Shown: piece by piece, positions 25,713 through 36,757 of the stretch | How positions within the stretch are numbered: the first letter of the stretch is position 1 | How the letters are laid out: every line of letters starts with the position of its first letter | NCBI GenBank assembly: GCA_963931865.1 | Contig: OZ007505.1 | Location: 7,809,415-7,873,414 of the forward strand | Length of the DNA stretch: 64,000 nt | Direction of reading: 5' to 3' | Source of the DNA: Axinella damicornis | Taxonomy: Eukaryota > Porifera > Demospongiae > Axinellida > Axinellidae | Translations under genes and position numbers: made by a program | Notes under the pieces: model-generated | What the model was told of the DNA's origin: nothing | Database searches by the model: none | The model's input: the letters and a program-made list of their open reading frames with translations, nothing else

Positions 25713-26961
25713 TCACTGGGTGCTCTGGTTCTCCATACCAGTGGATGTTCCTCCCGCCTCACTGATGCCAGCATCGACCACCATTGAGATCTGCATGTAC
25801 ACAAAAGCACTCAAAGGTGCAATTTCCACTAGTTTCAACCAGTAACTAGGCCTTGACAAAATTATGCTTTTATTCCGCCCTATTATTCTATTCCCTTATT
25901 CTCAGCATTAATGCCTTTTATGCTTTGAAGTTGTCCTATTATTCTCAACATTATTCTTCATACTATCCACTCAGCGTTCATTGTACTGCAGCATATATAC
26001 ATTGTACAGGAGCATAAAGCCTCTAGCGATGACTGATATATGGGTAAAGGAGTTTTGCAAGATGGAGAACATTCGCTCTACAGCTGTAGAGGATGCCGCT
26101 GAACCAATATAAGACACAGAATCAGTTTACATGCCAATGTTTAGTGTGAGGGTGTGGCTTCGCGAGATATATAGGCCTGCACGCCTATCACGGAGTCTGC
26201 ATGATTGTCAATGCAATCAGTATAAGCTAGAGCAAGCATGCATTTAGTACAGCATCAATTATAGGTATTAGGTAGCTATAGCCTATTATTCTCACAGGTC
26301 TGAATATTCATGCCTATTATTCCAGCATAATTCTCTTATGCTTTTGAGTACCTATTATTATGCTAGCATAATTTGTCAAGGCCTGCCAGTAACTCACTGG
26401 GTTTCTGCCACAGAAGATGCTGTGCTTGTCCAGAGTGGTGCGAAGGCTCTGGTATGTTGCTCCATTAGTGTCACAGTTCTTCCACGTGAGAAAGAGGTGA
26501 AAGCACCTCATGATGGGGTTGTACCTCTCATCAGGAAACTGCTCACAATAGCTGTAGAATTGACGAGCATCAAGAACACCGAACGTTCGTAGTGCTGCTT
26601 GTGTGCAGATTTGCTCCATCAACTTGGTGTGGACATCAGCAGCTAGATGATGTAGGAAGCTAGCTATCATCAACTTCTAGATTTGCTAAATCTTCATCAA
26701 ACAATCGATCAATGCGTCTCGTATGCATGCCATGGTAGGGTTCAAAGTGGAGGGCTTTCTCCAGCTCAACAGTCTTTCTGCCAGTTGTGTCGAGAATGAA
26801 ATCCTTTGCTGGAACAGCCTTGACAACTCTGACAACTTGATCAGCCATGCTGTAGAGTGTGAGCTTACTTGAGGGTAGGTGGACAAGTTTGATGGATCAA
26901 TCAACAGTTCAGTGGTAGAAATCCCAGGACAAAGTTCTTCCTTCGTCTCTAGGCAGAACAA
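25713..26961 (-). pseudogene. Death-domain-like gene remnant, split by a MITE
   Basis: On the minus strand, 26848-26660 encodes MADQVVRVVKAVPAKDF..KTVELEKALHF..RIDRLFDEDLANLEVDD. The following frame (26673-26386) continues with FLHHLAADVHTKLMEQICTQ and ends ATYQSLRTTLDKHSIFCGRN. The last part resembles the final helices of a death-fold domain (W..... ATY..L..AL). The two frames join if one copy of a duplicated TAGC near 26665 is removed, so this is a 4-bp frameshift or an unrecognised splice. At codons Ser-Tyr-Trp a 539-bp element (25847-26385) interrupts the frame. The frame then resumes on the other side (LKLVEIAPLSAFVYM..) and stays open for about 44 codons to a TGA at 25713-25715. Domain assignment is moderate, but the disruption is seen directly. 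Confidence 0.55.
25847..26385. mobile_element. hAT-type MITE, 8-bp TSD CCAGTAAC
   Basis: Terminal inverted repeats are TAGGCCTTGACAAAATTATGC on the left and (complement) CAGGCCTTGACAAATTATGC on the right, with AT-rich CCTATTATTCT-type subterminal repeats inside. CCAGTAAC is duplicated at 25839-25846 and 26386-26393. The 8-bp duplication and YAGG ends fit the hAT superfamily. There is no transposase frame. It is inserted in the coding frame of the death-domain-like remnant. Confidence 0.85.
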
Positions 26962-27129
26962 GAGTGTCGTTGCAACTTGACCAGACCCCTCCCTTCCGTG
27001 TGCCGCGAGACTACTAGCTATAACTAGACGCTGGCTGAATGATTATTTGGCGGGAAGTCTGCCGCGCATGCGCAACTGGATACATCCGGTTTGGGTTTAT
27101 AGAATTTGTACCAGGTTTTGGCGGGAAGT

Positions 27130-27390
27130 CGGGATGGCACACTCGCTAAGCACTTGCTTTGCAGCCTGGGGGTTGAGTGTTCGCCTCCCCAATAACCGAG
27201 TACGAGTCTGGGCCACTCCGTACACACCGGTTCTCGACTTCCCCGCCTAGCAGCTCGAGTACGCCGGTTCCCATCTGACCACCGAAGCTAAAGGTGTTCT
27301 GGTAGAAAGCAGGTTAGCCTCCTGTGATTCCAGTCACGCCTATCCAGCGCTCCTGAGGCTTACACTTCGGTGTCTGACCTGTCACGGAGG
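27130..27390 (+). repeat. SINE-like sequence with a 5S-rRNA-like segment
   Basis: Around 27255-27350 the text ACGCCGGTTCCCATCTGACC, ACCGAAGCTAA, then AGCAGGTTAGC and TCCAGTCACGCC follows the order of a 5S rRNA (loop B/C region, then box A-like GAAGCTAA, then GGTTAG). Similarity is partial and the flanking stems of a real 5S gene are absent. A T-rich tail (TTTTTTTTCTTCTTTTTTTT) follows at 27420-27440. This suggests a 5S-derived SINE rather than a functional rRNA gene. The preceding 100 bp could be a tRNA-like head, but I could not fold it. Confidence 0.4.
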
Positions 27391-29266
27391 GATGGGTTGT
27401 TGCTAGGTTGTATTTATTTCCTTTTTTTTTCTTCTTTTTTTTCCATAACTAGCTAGCTCAGCCAACTTTTGTAGCTATTCCTTTTTTCTTTTGTTTCTGT
27501 TCCATCCTTTTTTTTTTATAAGAATGCCACAAGTATGAATATGAGCCTTGGTAAAGTAGTTGGTGTGTCTCTCCATGCACTAATATGTATACAGTGCATA
27601 TGCATGTAGCTAACTTGTAGAACAGTGTGTTGTAGTTTATTTGTGATGTGGATACATGGATATTGGTCTGGCAGGAGGTAGATACTTCAAGTACATAGGT
27701 AAAGGACACCCTAATTCACATTCAGCACCTGACCTGGCTGGCCCTAATATACCCTCGCCCTACTTCCTGCCGGACCAATACTATCCACTTCATAATAACA
27801 ATCATTGTATAATAATAATTTTATTATAGAGACTAGAGAGCTTGCATGCTTGTAGCTGGTGGATCATGACAAGCCAACGTTAACACAAAAAAAAACTTCA
27901 TCCAAGCTTCTATTGTGATACATGTAGCTCATGAGAGTGTAACAGCCTAAGCCTTGTTCCCAGCTCCCCCGGGCCTGGGAACGAGGCTAGTATATCATAA
28001 CAATGATTGCTGCACTGTTATTCAAGTGATTGGGTTGCCGTGATACAATGTACATGATTGAACTGAACTCTTTCAGTGGTTCAAATGAGGGAGACTACAT
28101 GTGATTCTGGGTGCGGAGGAAAAGTGGAAGGGAGCGAGGGTGGAGGGAACGCCATCTCCACCTGGCTGCAGGTGGTGCCCCCGGCACAGCTGCAGTAGAA
28201 GCAGTTGTGTCTGCCTCGATACTAGCAGACAACCATTGAGCCAACCATTGAGCCTCACAGCACTGTCCGTGAGTACCTGCATGGTTGTCAGGGGTAACCC
28301 ATGAACAGAACTGATTAATGCAAGAGAGTAGTATAATAATGGTGTGGCTGTACAAATATACGTAGTAGGAGCCCAGCTCCATTCTCACCCCCGCGTTTGT
28401 CACTTGCACTGCAAATGCTGTGGTGAGAAGGCCTCATATCGAGAAGGGTTATAACCACACATAGAACATCGCTGGTCAAACTAAAATGTGCCCATATTAA
28501 TCTTGCTATGTAAGAGGTGTACATCCTGTATGTAGTGTTGTCCGCATGCTGCTGGTTTGCGGAATTTTTTTTTTGTGTGACCACACGCACAGATTTCCAG
28601 CTTGCCGCATTGGGTCAAGCACAAGCGCTGTTAGTCCAGCATTGTATTGTAGTTGGACACTTGTGGGCTCCTGAACGTACGAAGAACCAAATCTAAAACT
28701 CTTGGAATGCTTTTGTGTTTATGTGTGCGTGGGACATGATGCAAACCAATGTGTTTTTTCCTTTTTCATCAAGATTCTTCATTGGGCACTGCCGTGTGTC
28801 TACCATCAGTCTACCTGATAGCACCACACATGACCATATCGATGCATGTGTGCATGTGGTCGGTGGACAGGGGGACGCATGTGGGCATGCGGTGAACGGG
28901 GGATGCATGTGTGCGGGAGGGGGGGTGCATGTGGTGGACAGGGGCATGCATGTGGTGGACAGGGGGGATGCATGTGCGCATGTGGTGGACGGGGGATGCA
29001 TGTGTGCATGCGGTGGGGGGATGCATGTATGGGGGTGTGCAATGTGCATGAGGTGGGGGGATGCATGTATGGGGGTATGCAATGTGCATGCGGTGGACAG
29101 GGGGATGCATGCTGTGGACAGGGTGGATGCATGTGGTGGACGCATGTGTGCATGTGGCCCTCCCTTCCGTGTGGGTCTGGCCCCGCGAGACTAAACAACA
29201 AGCCACATGTTTACATTATCTATGAGTAAAGTATCTCGCGTTCTGAGAGGCTGTACAGCACCTCAC
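27391..29266. other. Intergenic stretch with repeats
   Basis: No conserved exon is visible. It holds a TAGCCTTG-family MITE at 27948-27990, a GCATGTGGTGGACAGGGGG minisatellite (28.84-29.15 kb) and the end of a CCCTCCCTTCCGTG..CGCGAGACTA element near 29160-29200, which is also seen at 26970-27015 and 52780-53035. Confidence 0.5.
28840..29155. repeat. Minisatellite, ATGCATGTGGTGGACAGGGG units
   Basis: About 315 bp of irregular 18-30-bp units made from GATGCATGTG, TGCATGCGGTGG and ACAGGGGG. Long His/Pro/Cys- or Gly/Cys-rich frames on both strands come only from the repeats. Confidence 0.85.
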
Positions 29267-29455
29267 CTCACTAAAAAGGCACCTCACAATGTTCAGATGA
29301 CCATAACGACAAGCCTCATGCAGTGGAGTGCAAGGTAGCGAGTCGCAACTCTGGATCACAGTCATACTGCTCCACCAACCTCCTAGTCACATCCAGCAAG
29401 CCACGGCGGCAGGAGAAGTGGAGGAGAGTGGCTCTGGACCACAACCATCTATTAA
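29267..29455 (-). pseudogene. Ankyrin-repeat gene fragment with a frameshift
   Basis: The minus strand encodes one ankyrin repeat (LLHFSCRRGLLDVTRRLVEQ, YDCDPE). A second repeat follows in the next frame (TPLHEACRYGHLNIVRCLFS). The usual 33-residue period is kept if one T after the CDPE codons is removed, so a 1-nt insertion breaks the frame. The segment ends in a good donor (AGTGAG|GTGAGG). Further repeats would be expected downstream on the minus strand but are not visible before the minisatellite. It lies about 190 bp upstream of the MRPL24 start in divergent orientation. Confidence 0.65.
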
Positions 29456-29646
29456 ACGTCTGCTGGGTTCCTGACCCAAGGCAGAAGCCTCTCGAATTCG
29501 ACTACATCATGATCTCCGGCTCCCCGCTCGAGCTCGCAAGCTCAAGCGCGTTGTATCTCACGTGACAGCCCTATAACTAGAGTAACTGGGTCTGATTCCC
29601 AGATGCTTCATGCATGGAACCAGAATGTGCATAAAACTAAGAAAAG

Positions 29647-32600
29647 ATGTCTTGGCGTCCGTGGAGTCTCGCTGCTGCTAGAATGAGAGCACTGAAACGA
29701 CGGAAACTACCAGACCCGATAAAGAAATGGAACATCGTCCGTGGAGACTTGGTGAGTTTGCAGTCCACGCGTACGTTTTATTGGTCCGGCAGGAAGTAGG
29801 GTGATGGGTTAGGCCTAGATATGTTACACTCCTGGTATAGGAAATAAAGTGCCGCGTAATTATTACACTCCTGGTATAGGAAAAATTGTGCCGCGTAACA
29901 TAATATAATTAATTAATATAAATAATTCGTTCGAGTGATAGGAAGCGTACGAAGATTCTGACTACACCTTCATGATCGCTATCATGCACTGTCCCAACCG
30001 TACAATTTTGGTGCTGAAACTCACCTTGGTGGTGGAGATACAAGCGCTTTTGTTGTGCCGTCGGCCGCCATTGCTCGATCGCTCTCTTCGACGTTGGTTG
30101 CCAGTACAGTCTTACGAAGGCCCCACAAAGATTCTGACCACACGGCCGTGATCGCTGTCGTTCACTGACGCTTACATGCTGGAACTCACCGTGCTGGCTA
30201 AGTTGTGAGTGCTCTTGCCTTCCTTTTGGTCGCCATTGCTCGCGATCGACTGAGCGTAGTTGCCACGTGGCATGTGCGTTATTTGGAATGAATTGCAATA
30301 CTTACCTTGCGCTACGGCGAGTCGCAACCGGGTTGCAACGCGGCTATGAATGCTACTTGAGAGCACTCTAAATAATTTCTGATCGTCCCTATATATAGCT
30401 ATCATGGTACACACGTGATGTGTGATAATTGGAACGAACTGTCACACTTAGCTTGTGCTACCGTTTAACCGCGGCTACCAGGAGTGCGGTCGCCCCTCGA
30501 TCTAAATAATTAATAAACGTTTGACTACTTCGGGATGGCCTACAAAGATTCTGACTACACCGTCGTGATCGCTATGCTGCAGTGACACAACCACACAATA
30601 ATTGTGCTGAAACTCACCTTGGTGGTGGAGATACAAGCGCTTTTGTTGTGTCGTCGGACGCCATTGCTCGATCGCTCTCTTTGACGTTGGCTGCCAGTAC
30701 AGCCTTACGAAGGCCCCACAAAGATTCTGACCACACAGCTGTGATTGCTGTCGTTCACTGACGCTTACATACCGAAACTCACCGTGCTGGCTAAGTTATG
30801 AGTGCTGTAATAATGTCTTGTCTTCCTTTTGGTCACGATCGACTGAGCGTGGTTGCCACGTGGCATGTGCGTTAATTGGAAACTAGCGCTACGGCGAGTC
30901 GCAACCGGGAACGCGGCTACCAGGAGTGCGGTTGCCCCTCGATAATACTAGAAACAAAAAATTTTCTTACAAAAATTACAAATGATTTAGTGATGGCCAC
31001 CCCGATCAACTCCCGAAAAAGCAGACAAACAAGGAATGCCATTAACCAGCCTCAGTCCCATCCCATTGAAAAATGTAGAATTTAGGGATGGTTAATGGCA
31101 TTCCTTGTTTGTCTGCTTTTTCGGGAGTTGATCGGGGTGGCCATCACTAAATCATTTGTAATTTTTGTAAGAAAATTTTTTGTTTCTAGTTTGTGAGGTT
31201 TTTTGAGCGCATGGAATGCGTAACTTTCATGATGTCATTTTCTTGATGGATGTGAACCTTCTGCTGGACTGAGCAGGCTTTGATGCTTCATTCTATTTCC
31301 ACTAATAGTATTCCAAAACTCTAACCTCACTCACAGTATTGGTGGTATATACATGTTCCGCACTGTAGTTACGTCATGAAAAGAAAGCCACGCCTCCATG
31401 ATGGCATAGTCACGATAGATCTTGGCAAGAACAGGTTGGTAGAAATTCCTCGCAGCAGTAGTGAGGCACCAGATGATGGATTCACAAGGATTCAGCTGAT
31501 CACCAAGCGCCCAAAATGCTGTAAAAAAGAATGCAACGTGCGTTTGCATGTGAACTGCGCATGCACATTTGGCACGCGTGACCTCTGGTTGCATCAAAAT
31601 GGCTTCATGCTAGCAATTCACGGAATCGTAGCTAGCCAGCAGTGCCGTTCTTGCCAGTATGTAGTCGAAAGGGCCAAAAGGAGCTACTACGACGAAAGCG
31701 ATGTTGTTCTGTGAGTGAACTAGCTCAGGAAATGCTTTTGTTGTCCAGCTATGCTAGTCAATGAGAAAGAAGAAGAAGAAGAAAGAAAGAAAGAAAGAAA
31801 GAAGACGACGAAATCGGAATTTTACGGCGACTTATTACTCGACTCCCGCGTACTCTCAGGTACGTTTGCGAGTGTTTTTGTGAACTGCTAGGCAGTATCA
31901 TTCTGTCTGCATGCTTGGTTTGGGGGGTAGTAGCTTCTTTGGCCGTTTTCCTGCTGGTGCATCAGTATGGTATTTCGAAATTTCCTTAGCCATCCCTAAA
32001 TAGAGAACGCTACCGCGTTCTCTGATATAGGGCCAGGGATGCGCATGCGCGTGTCCGTTCCCAGACCCGGTCTGGGAACGAGACTAGTCATGTAGCAGTA
32101 CGTCATCAATCACTGGACACCATATAAAATTGGACACTGCCAAACTATTTGCAACAATGGTCCTAGAAGTGCTAATGCTTTCTGCGGTTAATCCTACAAT
32201 TATACGCTCCGTTTTGGGGGGGGGGGGGGGGGGGCTTATTTCAACTCTGCGGACTGTGTGGCAGCATTTTACCATGCCTGGTCGTAGAACAAATCAGTCT
32301 GCATGTAGTTGGATTGATGTCCGACGATTGAAGTACACAGTCCAGTGGAGTCCGAAGATAGAGGTCGCCGTCTGAGCGTTGATGGTCCAGATGCAGTGGC
32401 TATTTGGAGCCATTTGTAGTGTAACCTGCAAGCCGGTGAACTTCATTTTGCTTCTTATTCGCTGCCTCGTGAAAATAGACGCACAAAGTACAGTTAAATT
32501 TGCTATCTTACTGTGTCCAAGAGATATTGCATTGTCCGATTGATGGTGTCCAAAAATGATTAGCTACTCTGTGTACGTATCTGCACATACAGGTGGAAGT

Positions 32601-35600
32601 TCTTTCTGGAAAAGACAGAGGGAAGCAGGGCCGCGTCATGGTTGTAGCGAGAGCACTGAACAGAGTCTATGTCGAGGGACTGAACACGGTTCGTACTCTA
32701 ATGCATATTGGTATGACCTTATCATTTATCTCATTCCCAGACTCCTGAGAAAATAGTCTAGTTCCTCACCCTATGAATTTTATAATAGAGGTATGGTTAG
32801 AGGGCATAAGCAAGAAAGCGAGGAAACGGATTGGAGCACCGTGTATGGACAAAGAAGAAGTTTTGTTTCAGCCCTGGGCCGTGTGGTACCATCATAATCA
32901 TCCTGACAAAACGGTACGAAACGCCAAAGCCATTACTGTCGTGAAAGATTTCACCGGTCACACATTGCTCGCCCCCCGTGCCTCAACCTCAGAAAACACC
33001 AAACGTTCTTAGACAGCTCTTGAGGAATATGACCAACAATCTCTTCTCCTCTCTTCACGTTCACAGCGAAACAGTTGCGGTCCTCGAGGGCTAGACAAAA
33101 CGCTTTGATCGATCGCCGACCATTCGAATACTAGCTGCGGCTACTAAACAAGGGCGGCATTTATTTCATTCAGCCCTCTGGAGGTGCAGCTATTATTCGA
33201 GGGCGGCCACTAATCAACTGTGGTATTTGATCGCAGTAAAGCAATTCCTTTGTGTCTGTCTGTCTGTCTAACAGTTCTTTTTGCCGTAATTCAGCTACTT
33301 CTTTCAAATGCACACGTGATAGTGCAATGCATATAGTGCGGTTGGTGATGATGTGCCGAGCAGAGCACGGGGTACGTAGCAAATTTAACAAACAAACAGG
33401 ACATTTCGACCACACATTTCGACCGTGAAGGTCTTCGTCAGCTGTACAACTGTACAGCTAACAAAGGCCTTCGCAATCTGTTGTTCATCAAGTACATAAA
33501 CTAGAGTGTATGTCTATGAATACTTCATTTGCTCAAAACGCGTCTTTCTCAGAAGTTATCTTAGTAGCAAATTAGCTATGAGCCTCTCTATGACATCATT
33601 GTAGTGTAGTAAAGCAGTGTGGGACACATGGAACTTGGAGCCCTCCCATTTGCTTACCTGGTACCAGAAGCACTATCTGAGGCTCCACCTACATGTAGCC
33701 TCATTCTCAGGCCTTCTACACCTCCAGTTTTTGATCGCTTGTGGAATTCCCCCTCCGTTTTTGCATACTGCAAGCGATCAAAAACTGACTGGAGGTGTAG
33801 AAGGCCATGGGAATGAGGCTTGGTTCCACCCACTGGTGGATATAATCACGTCAAATGAAGCTATTTTCTTTTGTGTGCCATATTTGCTCAAAGAGACACT
33901 GCACCTATAGTACATGATCAGAGATATATGTAGCCACATCTTAATCATATTCATCACCTGATGTTGGGATGAAGATGTGCTTGTCAGCTTTCTGAGTGAA
34001 AACTTTGTCATCAATGTTTCAGGCGAAAAATGTCTGGATGAAAAACCTCAGATTCACTTCTCATGTCAACACGATAACCTGCCACGTACCTTCATCATCC
34101 GTGTGAGTAATGTTGGGTGTGTACTCTATTAAGCCCCTTGCTCAGGGGCTTCCGGAAAGCAGTGTGGGGGAGACGAACACAGACTATCCGAGCCCCCAAG
34201 TCTTGTTCACACACGTTCAACGTTATGTCTCTATTTGGTGCACTCCATAAAATCACCACACCTAAATGCAGTGTCTGTTTGAGTAACTATAGGAACACCC
34301 TTGTTGATGATGGTCCTTCATTCTGACGCCATGTTTCTGACACCATGTTTCACAGCACATTGTCGTAAAACAAGCAGATCTGGAGGTGTCTCCTGGTATT
34401 AATCCAAGATATGCCAATGAGGCATCCATACATGTGTCCAATGTTGCACTGGTGGACCCAGCCGACAGGTGAGCAAAGCTGGAGGTGTGCACTGTATGTC
34501 ATGTGATAGTCATGTGATACCGGTAGTCATTAGCCTCGTTCCCAGGCGCTCGGTAATTGGAAAGCCTGGGAACGAGGCTACGGTAGTCATGTGAATGCCT
34601 GGAGACTAGTAGACTACGTAGCCTCAAAAGGTTTTCAATTGTACTTCCAGTGCTCCAGATATAGGCGGTAGGTAACTAGAGGTGATGCAATGAAATGGCT
34701 TGTTTCCATGTGAGTATAACTTCCTCTAAAACACTTTTTGAATTTTGACTTTACATGTCCTCTCACTGCTTCAGTGAAATCAAATTGTAGATGGCATGGA
34801 TTGTAACTCGGATCATACTGCTTCAGCGAAATCAAATTGTAGATGGCATGGATCGTAACTCAGAACATAGATATATAGTCAACCGTTCTCTGAGTAATCG
34901 TCTTCCACTGAGTGAACACCTCATTGCAAACATTTCGGACCATAGCTTCACTACAGAATACAGCTCTGCTGAAGACACTGGATGGAAGTACATCACCACT
35001 TCACTTCAGCGGTTCTCATCTACATTCTCTGAGGCAACCGTTCTCTCAGTCATAGTACTTAATTGATCAATTAACTTTGCCGCCTATCATCAAGGCATGG
35101 TGTATGGTAGTACCGGTAGTTGGTCCCTGTCTTCCACTGCACAGACGGTGTAGAAATACAAAGCAAGGCAGGTCTAGGGTATACTGCTGGGTACACCGCA
35201 TGCATAATGTATGATATGCTCACAATGGATTGCTGTTGTGATACCTCTCTGTTCCCTCTCCCACCAGCAAGCCATGCAGGGTCAAGTACATGTACACAGA
35301 AGATGGGGAGAAGGTTCGTGTGTCGAGAAGGTCGGGGCGTGTGATCCCCAAACCTCCAACGCTGCGTGACCGCATGGACTGGAAGTCAAGGAGTGGATAT
35401 GCAGGTTGGGCAAAGTTGGGAGACCAAATGTCATCCCACATTTTGTTCCTCTGTGTATAATATACTATTATGTACTGAAACTTAGATTGTTGTGGTTAAT
35501 TGAAAGGGGCAGCTGGACACCCCTGTCAGTCTGCTGGTTACATCATACCCAATTTGTCCAGTGCATGAAGCTAGATGTCGCTGATTGCTTGGCTGTAGTA

Positions 35601-36037
35601 TCGTGAGCCCAGTGGGTTGTTATCTTTTGCCACAAAGTAATACCGAAATTAGTCATGATTGGGCTATATAGCTGGTGGGTTACATAGTTGAACCATAGAC
35701 AATAGAACTACATAGTTCTATTATCTATGGTTCAACTGCCCCCAATACTGTCCCTCCACACAATGCTGCTATACGTAGCTTGTGTGCTGCTCCTCTGCCG
35801 TGGGCTGTTGCACGAGTGTGTGACAGTATTCACAAGGTCTTGGGTTTGAATCCCAGCTAAATTCTCCGTATTGCTAACTGTCAGTAAACTATTGATGTTT
35901 ATTTCATTGCAGAGGGGCCGCTGGACACGAGGGCAGAAGACGTAGCCGCCAAAACTTACATCCCATCTCTGCACGGTTTCCGAAACCAATTGGCACAAGC
36001 ATTAAAGAAAACAGCAGATACAACTTCAACCAGCTAG
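29647..36037 (+). CDS. MRPL24: Mitochondrial large ribosomal subunit protein uL24m (5 exons, complete)
   Basis: Exons are 29647-29751, 32593-32688, 34356-34468, 35268-35404 and 35913-36037. They total 576 nt and encode 191 aa, with phase consistent throughout. The protein is a structural component of the mitochondrial 39S ribosomal subunit. Exon 1 starts MSWRPWSLAAARMRALKRRK, an Arg-rich amphipathic presequence, and ends PDPIKKWNIVRGD. Exon 2 is the KOW motif (VEVLSGKDRGKQGRVMVV) and ends VEGLNT. Exon 3 gives EASIHVSNVALVDPAD. Exon 4 gives the characteristic VRVSRRSGRVIPKP. Exon 5 gives PLDTRAEDVAAKTYIPSL and stops. Human MRPL24 is 216 aa, and this version is slightly shorter at both ends. 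The introns are long and full of repeats. Confidence 0.93.
29940..30940. repeat. Tandem repeat of ~170-bp and ~600-bp units in MRPL24 intron 1
   Basis: Segments starting AAGATTCTGACYACAC, continuing GTGATCGCT..CACTG and TGAAACTCACCTTGGTG/CCGTGCTGG, recur at about 29951, 30125, 30546 and 30721. Pairs form a larger duplication of about 600 bp (29.95-30.4 and 30.54-30.93 kb), both ending in CTACGGCGAGTCGCAACCGG. A related short copy lies near 50430-50520. No coding function is evident. Confidence 0.7.
30947..31190. mobile_element. 244-bp near-perfect palindromic MITE
   Basis: Two arms of about 100 bp are inverted around a 40-bp loop. The left arm begins ACTAGAAACAAAAAATTTTC and the right arm ends GAAAATTTTTTGTTTCTAGT. 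The arms share GTGATGGCCACCCCGATCAA and GCAGACAAACAAGGAATGCC. A solo arm exists at 23404-23540. No frame is present. It lies in MRPL24 intron 1. Confidence 0.9.
31376..31714 (+). other. Unidentified open frame in MRPL24 intron 1
   Basis: An ATG-initiated frame of 112 codons with basic, Cys-containing composition (KRPKCCKKECNVRLH, CRSCQYVVERAKRS). The opposite strand is also open over 88 codons. I recognise neither, see no splice or promoter context, and think either could be chance. A GAAA microsatellite follows at about 31768-31803. Confidence 0.2.
33697..33820. mobile_element. MITE, TAGCCTCG family, 124 bp
   Basis: The left end TAGCCTCATTCTCAGGCCTTCTACACC and the right end GGTGTAGAAGGCCATGGGAATGAGGCT are inverted. 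Inner arms CCAGTTTTTGATCGCTTG and CAAGCGATCAAAAACTG are also inverted. It is located in MRPL24 intron 2. Confidence 0.8.
34531..34580. mobile_element. MITE, TAGCCTCG family, with TSD CGGTAGTCAT
   Basis: TAGCCTCGTTCCCAGGCGCT and AAGCCTGGGAACGAGGCTA are inverted around a short loop. CGGTAGTCAT (at least nine bases) abuts both sides. It lies in MRPL24 intron 3. Confidence 0.85.
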
Positions 36038-36211
36038 CATTGTAGTTATTGTTACCATGCCAACAAAGGTGCAGTGAAGTATATGATCTTACCCAACTGT
36101 CATCAGGACTCTGTACGTCAGCAACAATTCTGCTATGAACTTTTCTCCACACCTACTGTGTACACACATCAGTGTACATGCATAGTCACTCAGAAGAGAG
36201 TAGTGCCTGCT

Positions 36212-36307
36212 TAGCCTCATTCCCAGGCTCCTCCCCACTTTTCTGCTGCATATTGTACTGTACAGTGTGCAAGAAAAAGCTGGAGAGGAGCCCGGGAAAA
36301 AGACTAG
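36212..36307. mobile_element. MITE, TAGCCTCG family, between MRPL24 and POLR3C
   Basis: The left end TAGCCTCATTCCCAGGCTCC and the right end GGAGCCCGGGAAAAAGACTA are inverted. The flanks GTGCCTGCT and GTGTCTGCT are a 9-bp duplication with one change. It lies in the 450-bp gap between the convergent 3' ends of MRPL24 and POLR3C. Confidence 0.75.
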
Positions 36308-36488
36308 TGTCTGCTCTGTTGGTTGGGGAGTATATGGTGCTGTAGCGGGCCATCCCTATAGTCTAGCAACCACACCCACTCTGGGGGTTGGTATTAAATT
36401 TGCATGGTTTTGGTTTTCCAGTCTATAGCTTGAGCATGCCACAATGGTCTGTGTGTAGCTGCAGGTGTGATCCATGCAGTGTTCTTTG

Positions 36489-36724
36489 CTATGTTGGAGA
36501 GGAATGGACACTGATGTAGCTTGAAATGGTCATGATGGTCTCGTCCAACTGCAGCTCACCATGTTCCAACCTACAGAGAAGGTGAGAACGAGTCGCAAAA
36601 CAGCACTAACTGTGCACTAACATGCTCATAAGACTGTACTCACTTCACACAAACACGGTTGGATAGAGTGAGGAATCCAGGGAAGGATTTTTGACACAAG
36701 TTTACTGTTCACTGTTCTAACAAT

Positions 36725-36757
<33 letters not shown>

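Noticed and set aside
27250..27360. Functional 5S rRNA gene
   Set aside because: Only the internal half is similar; terminal stem and length of a real 5S gene are missing, so it is reported as SINE-like.
28693..29229. His/Cys/Pro- and Gly/Cys-rich frames that look like repetitive secreted proteins
   Set aside because: Generated by the GCATGTGGTGGACAGGGG minisatellite; no signal peptide, start context or splice sites.
32773..33012. 79-codon + frame (WLEGISKKARKRIGAP.., FQPWAVWYHHNHPDK..) in MRPL24 intron 2
   Set aside because: Protein-like composition, but no family recognised, and including it would break MRPL24 phase and homology; left unannotated.
34023..34102. 80-nt segment with good splice sites in MRPL24 intron 2
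   Set aside because: Its length would shift the MRPL24 frame, and exon 2 joins exon 3 (34356) directly in phase and in homology.
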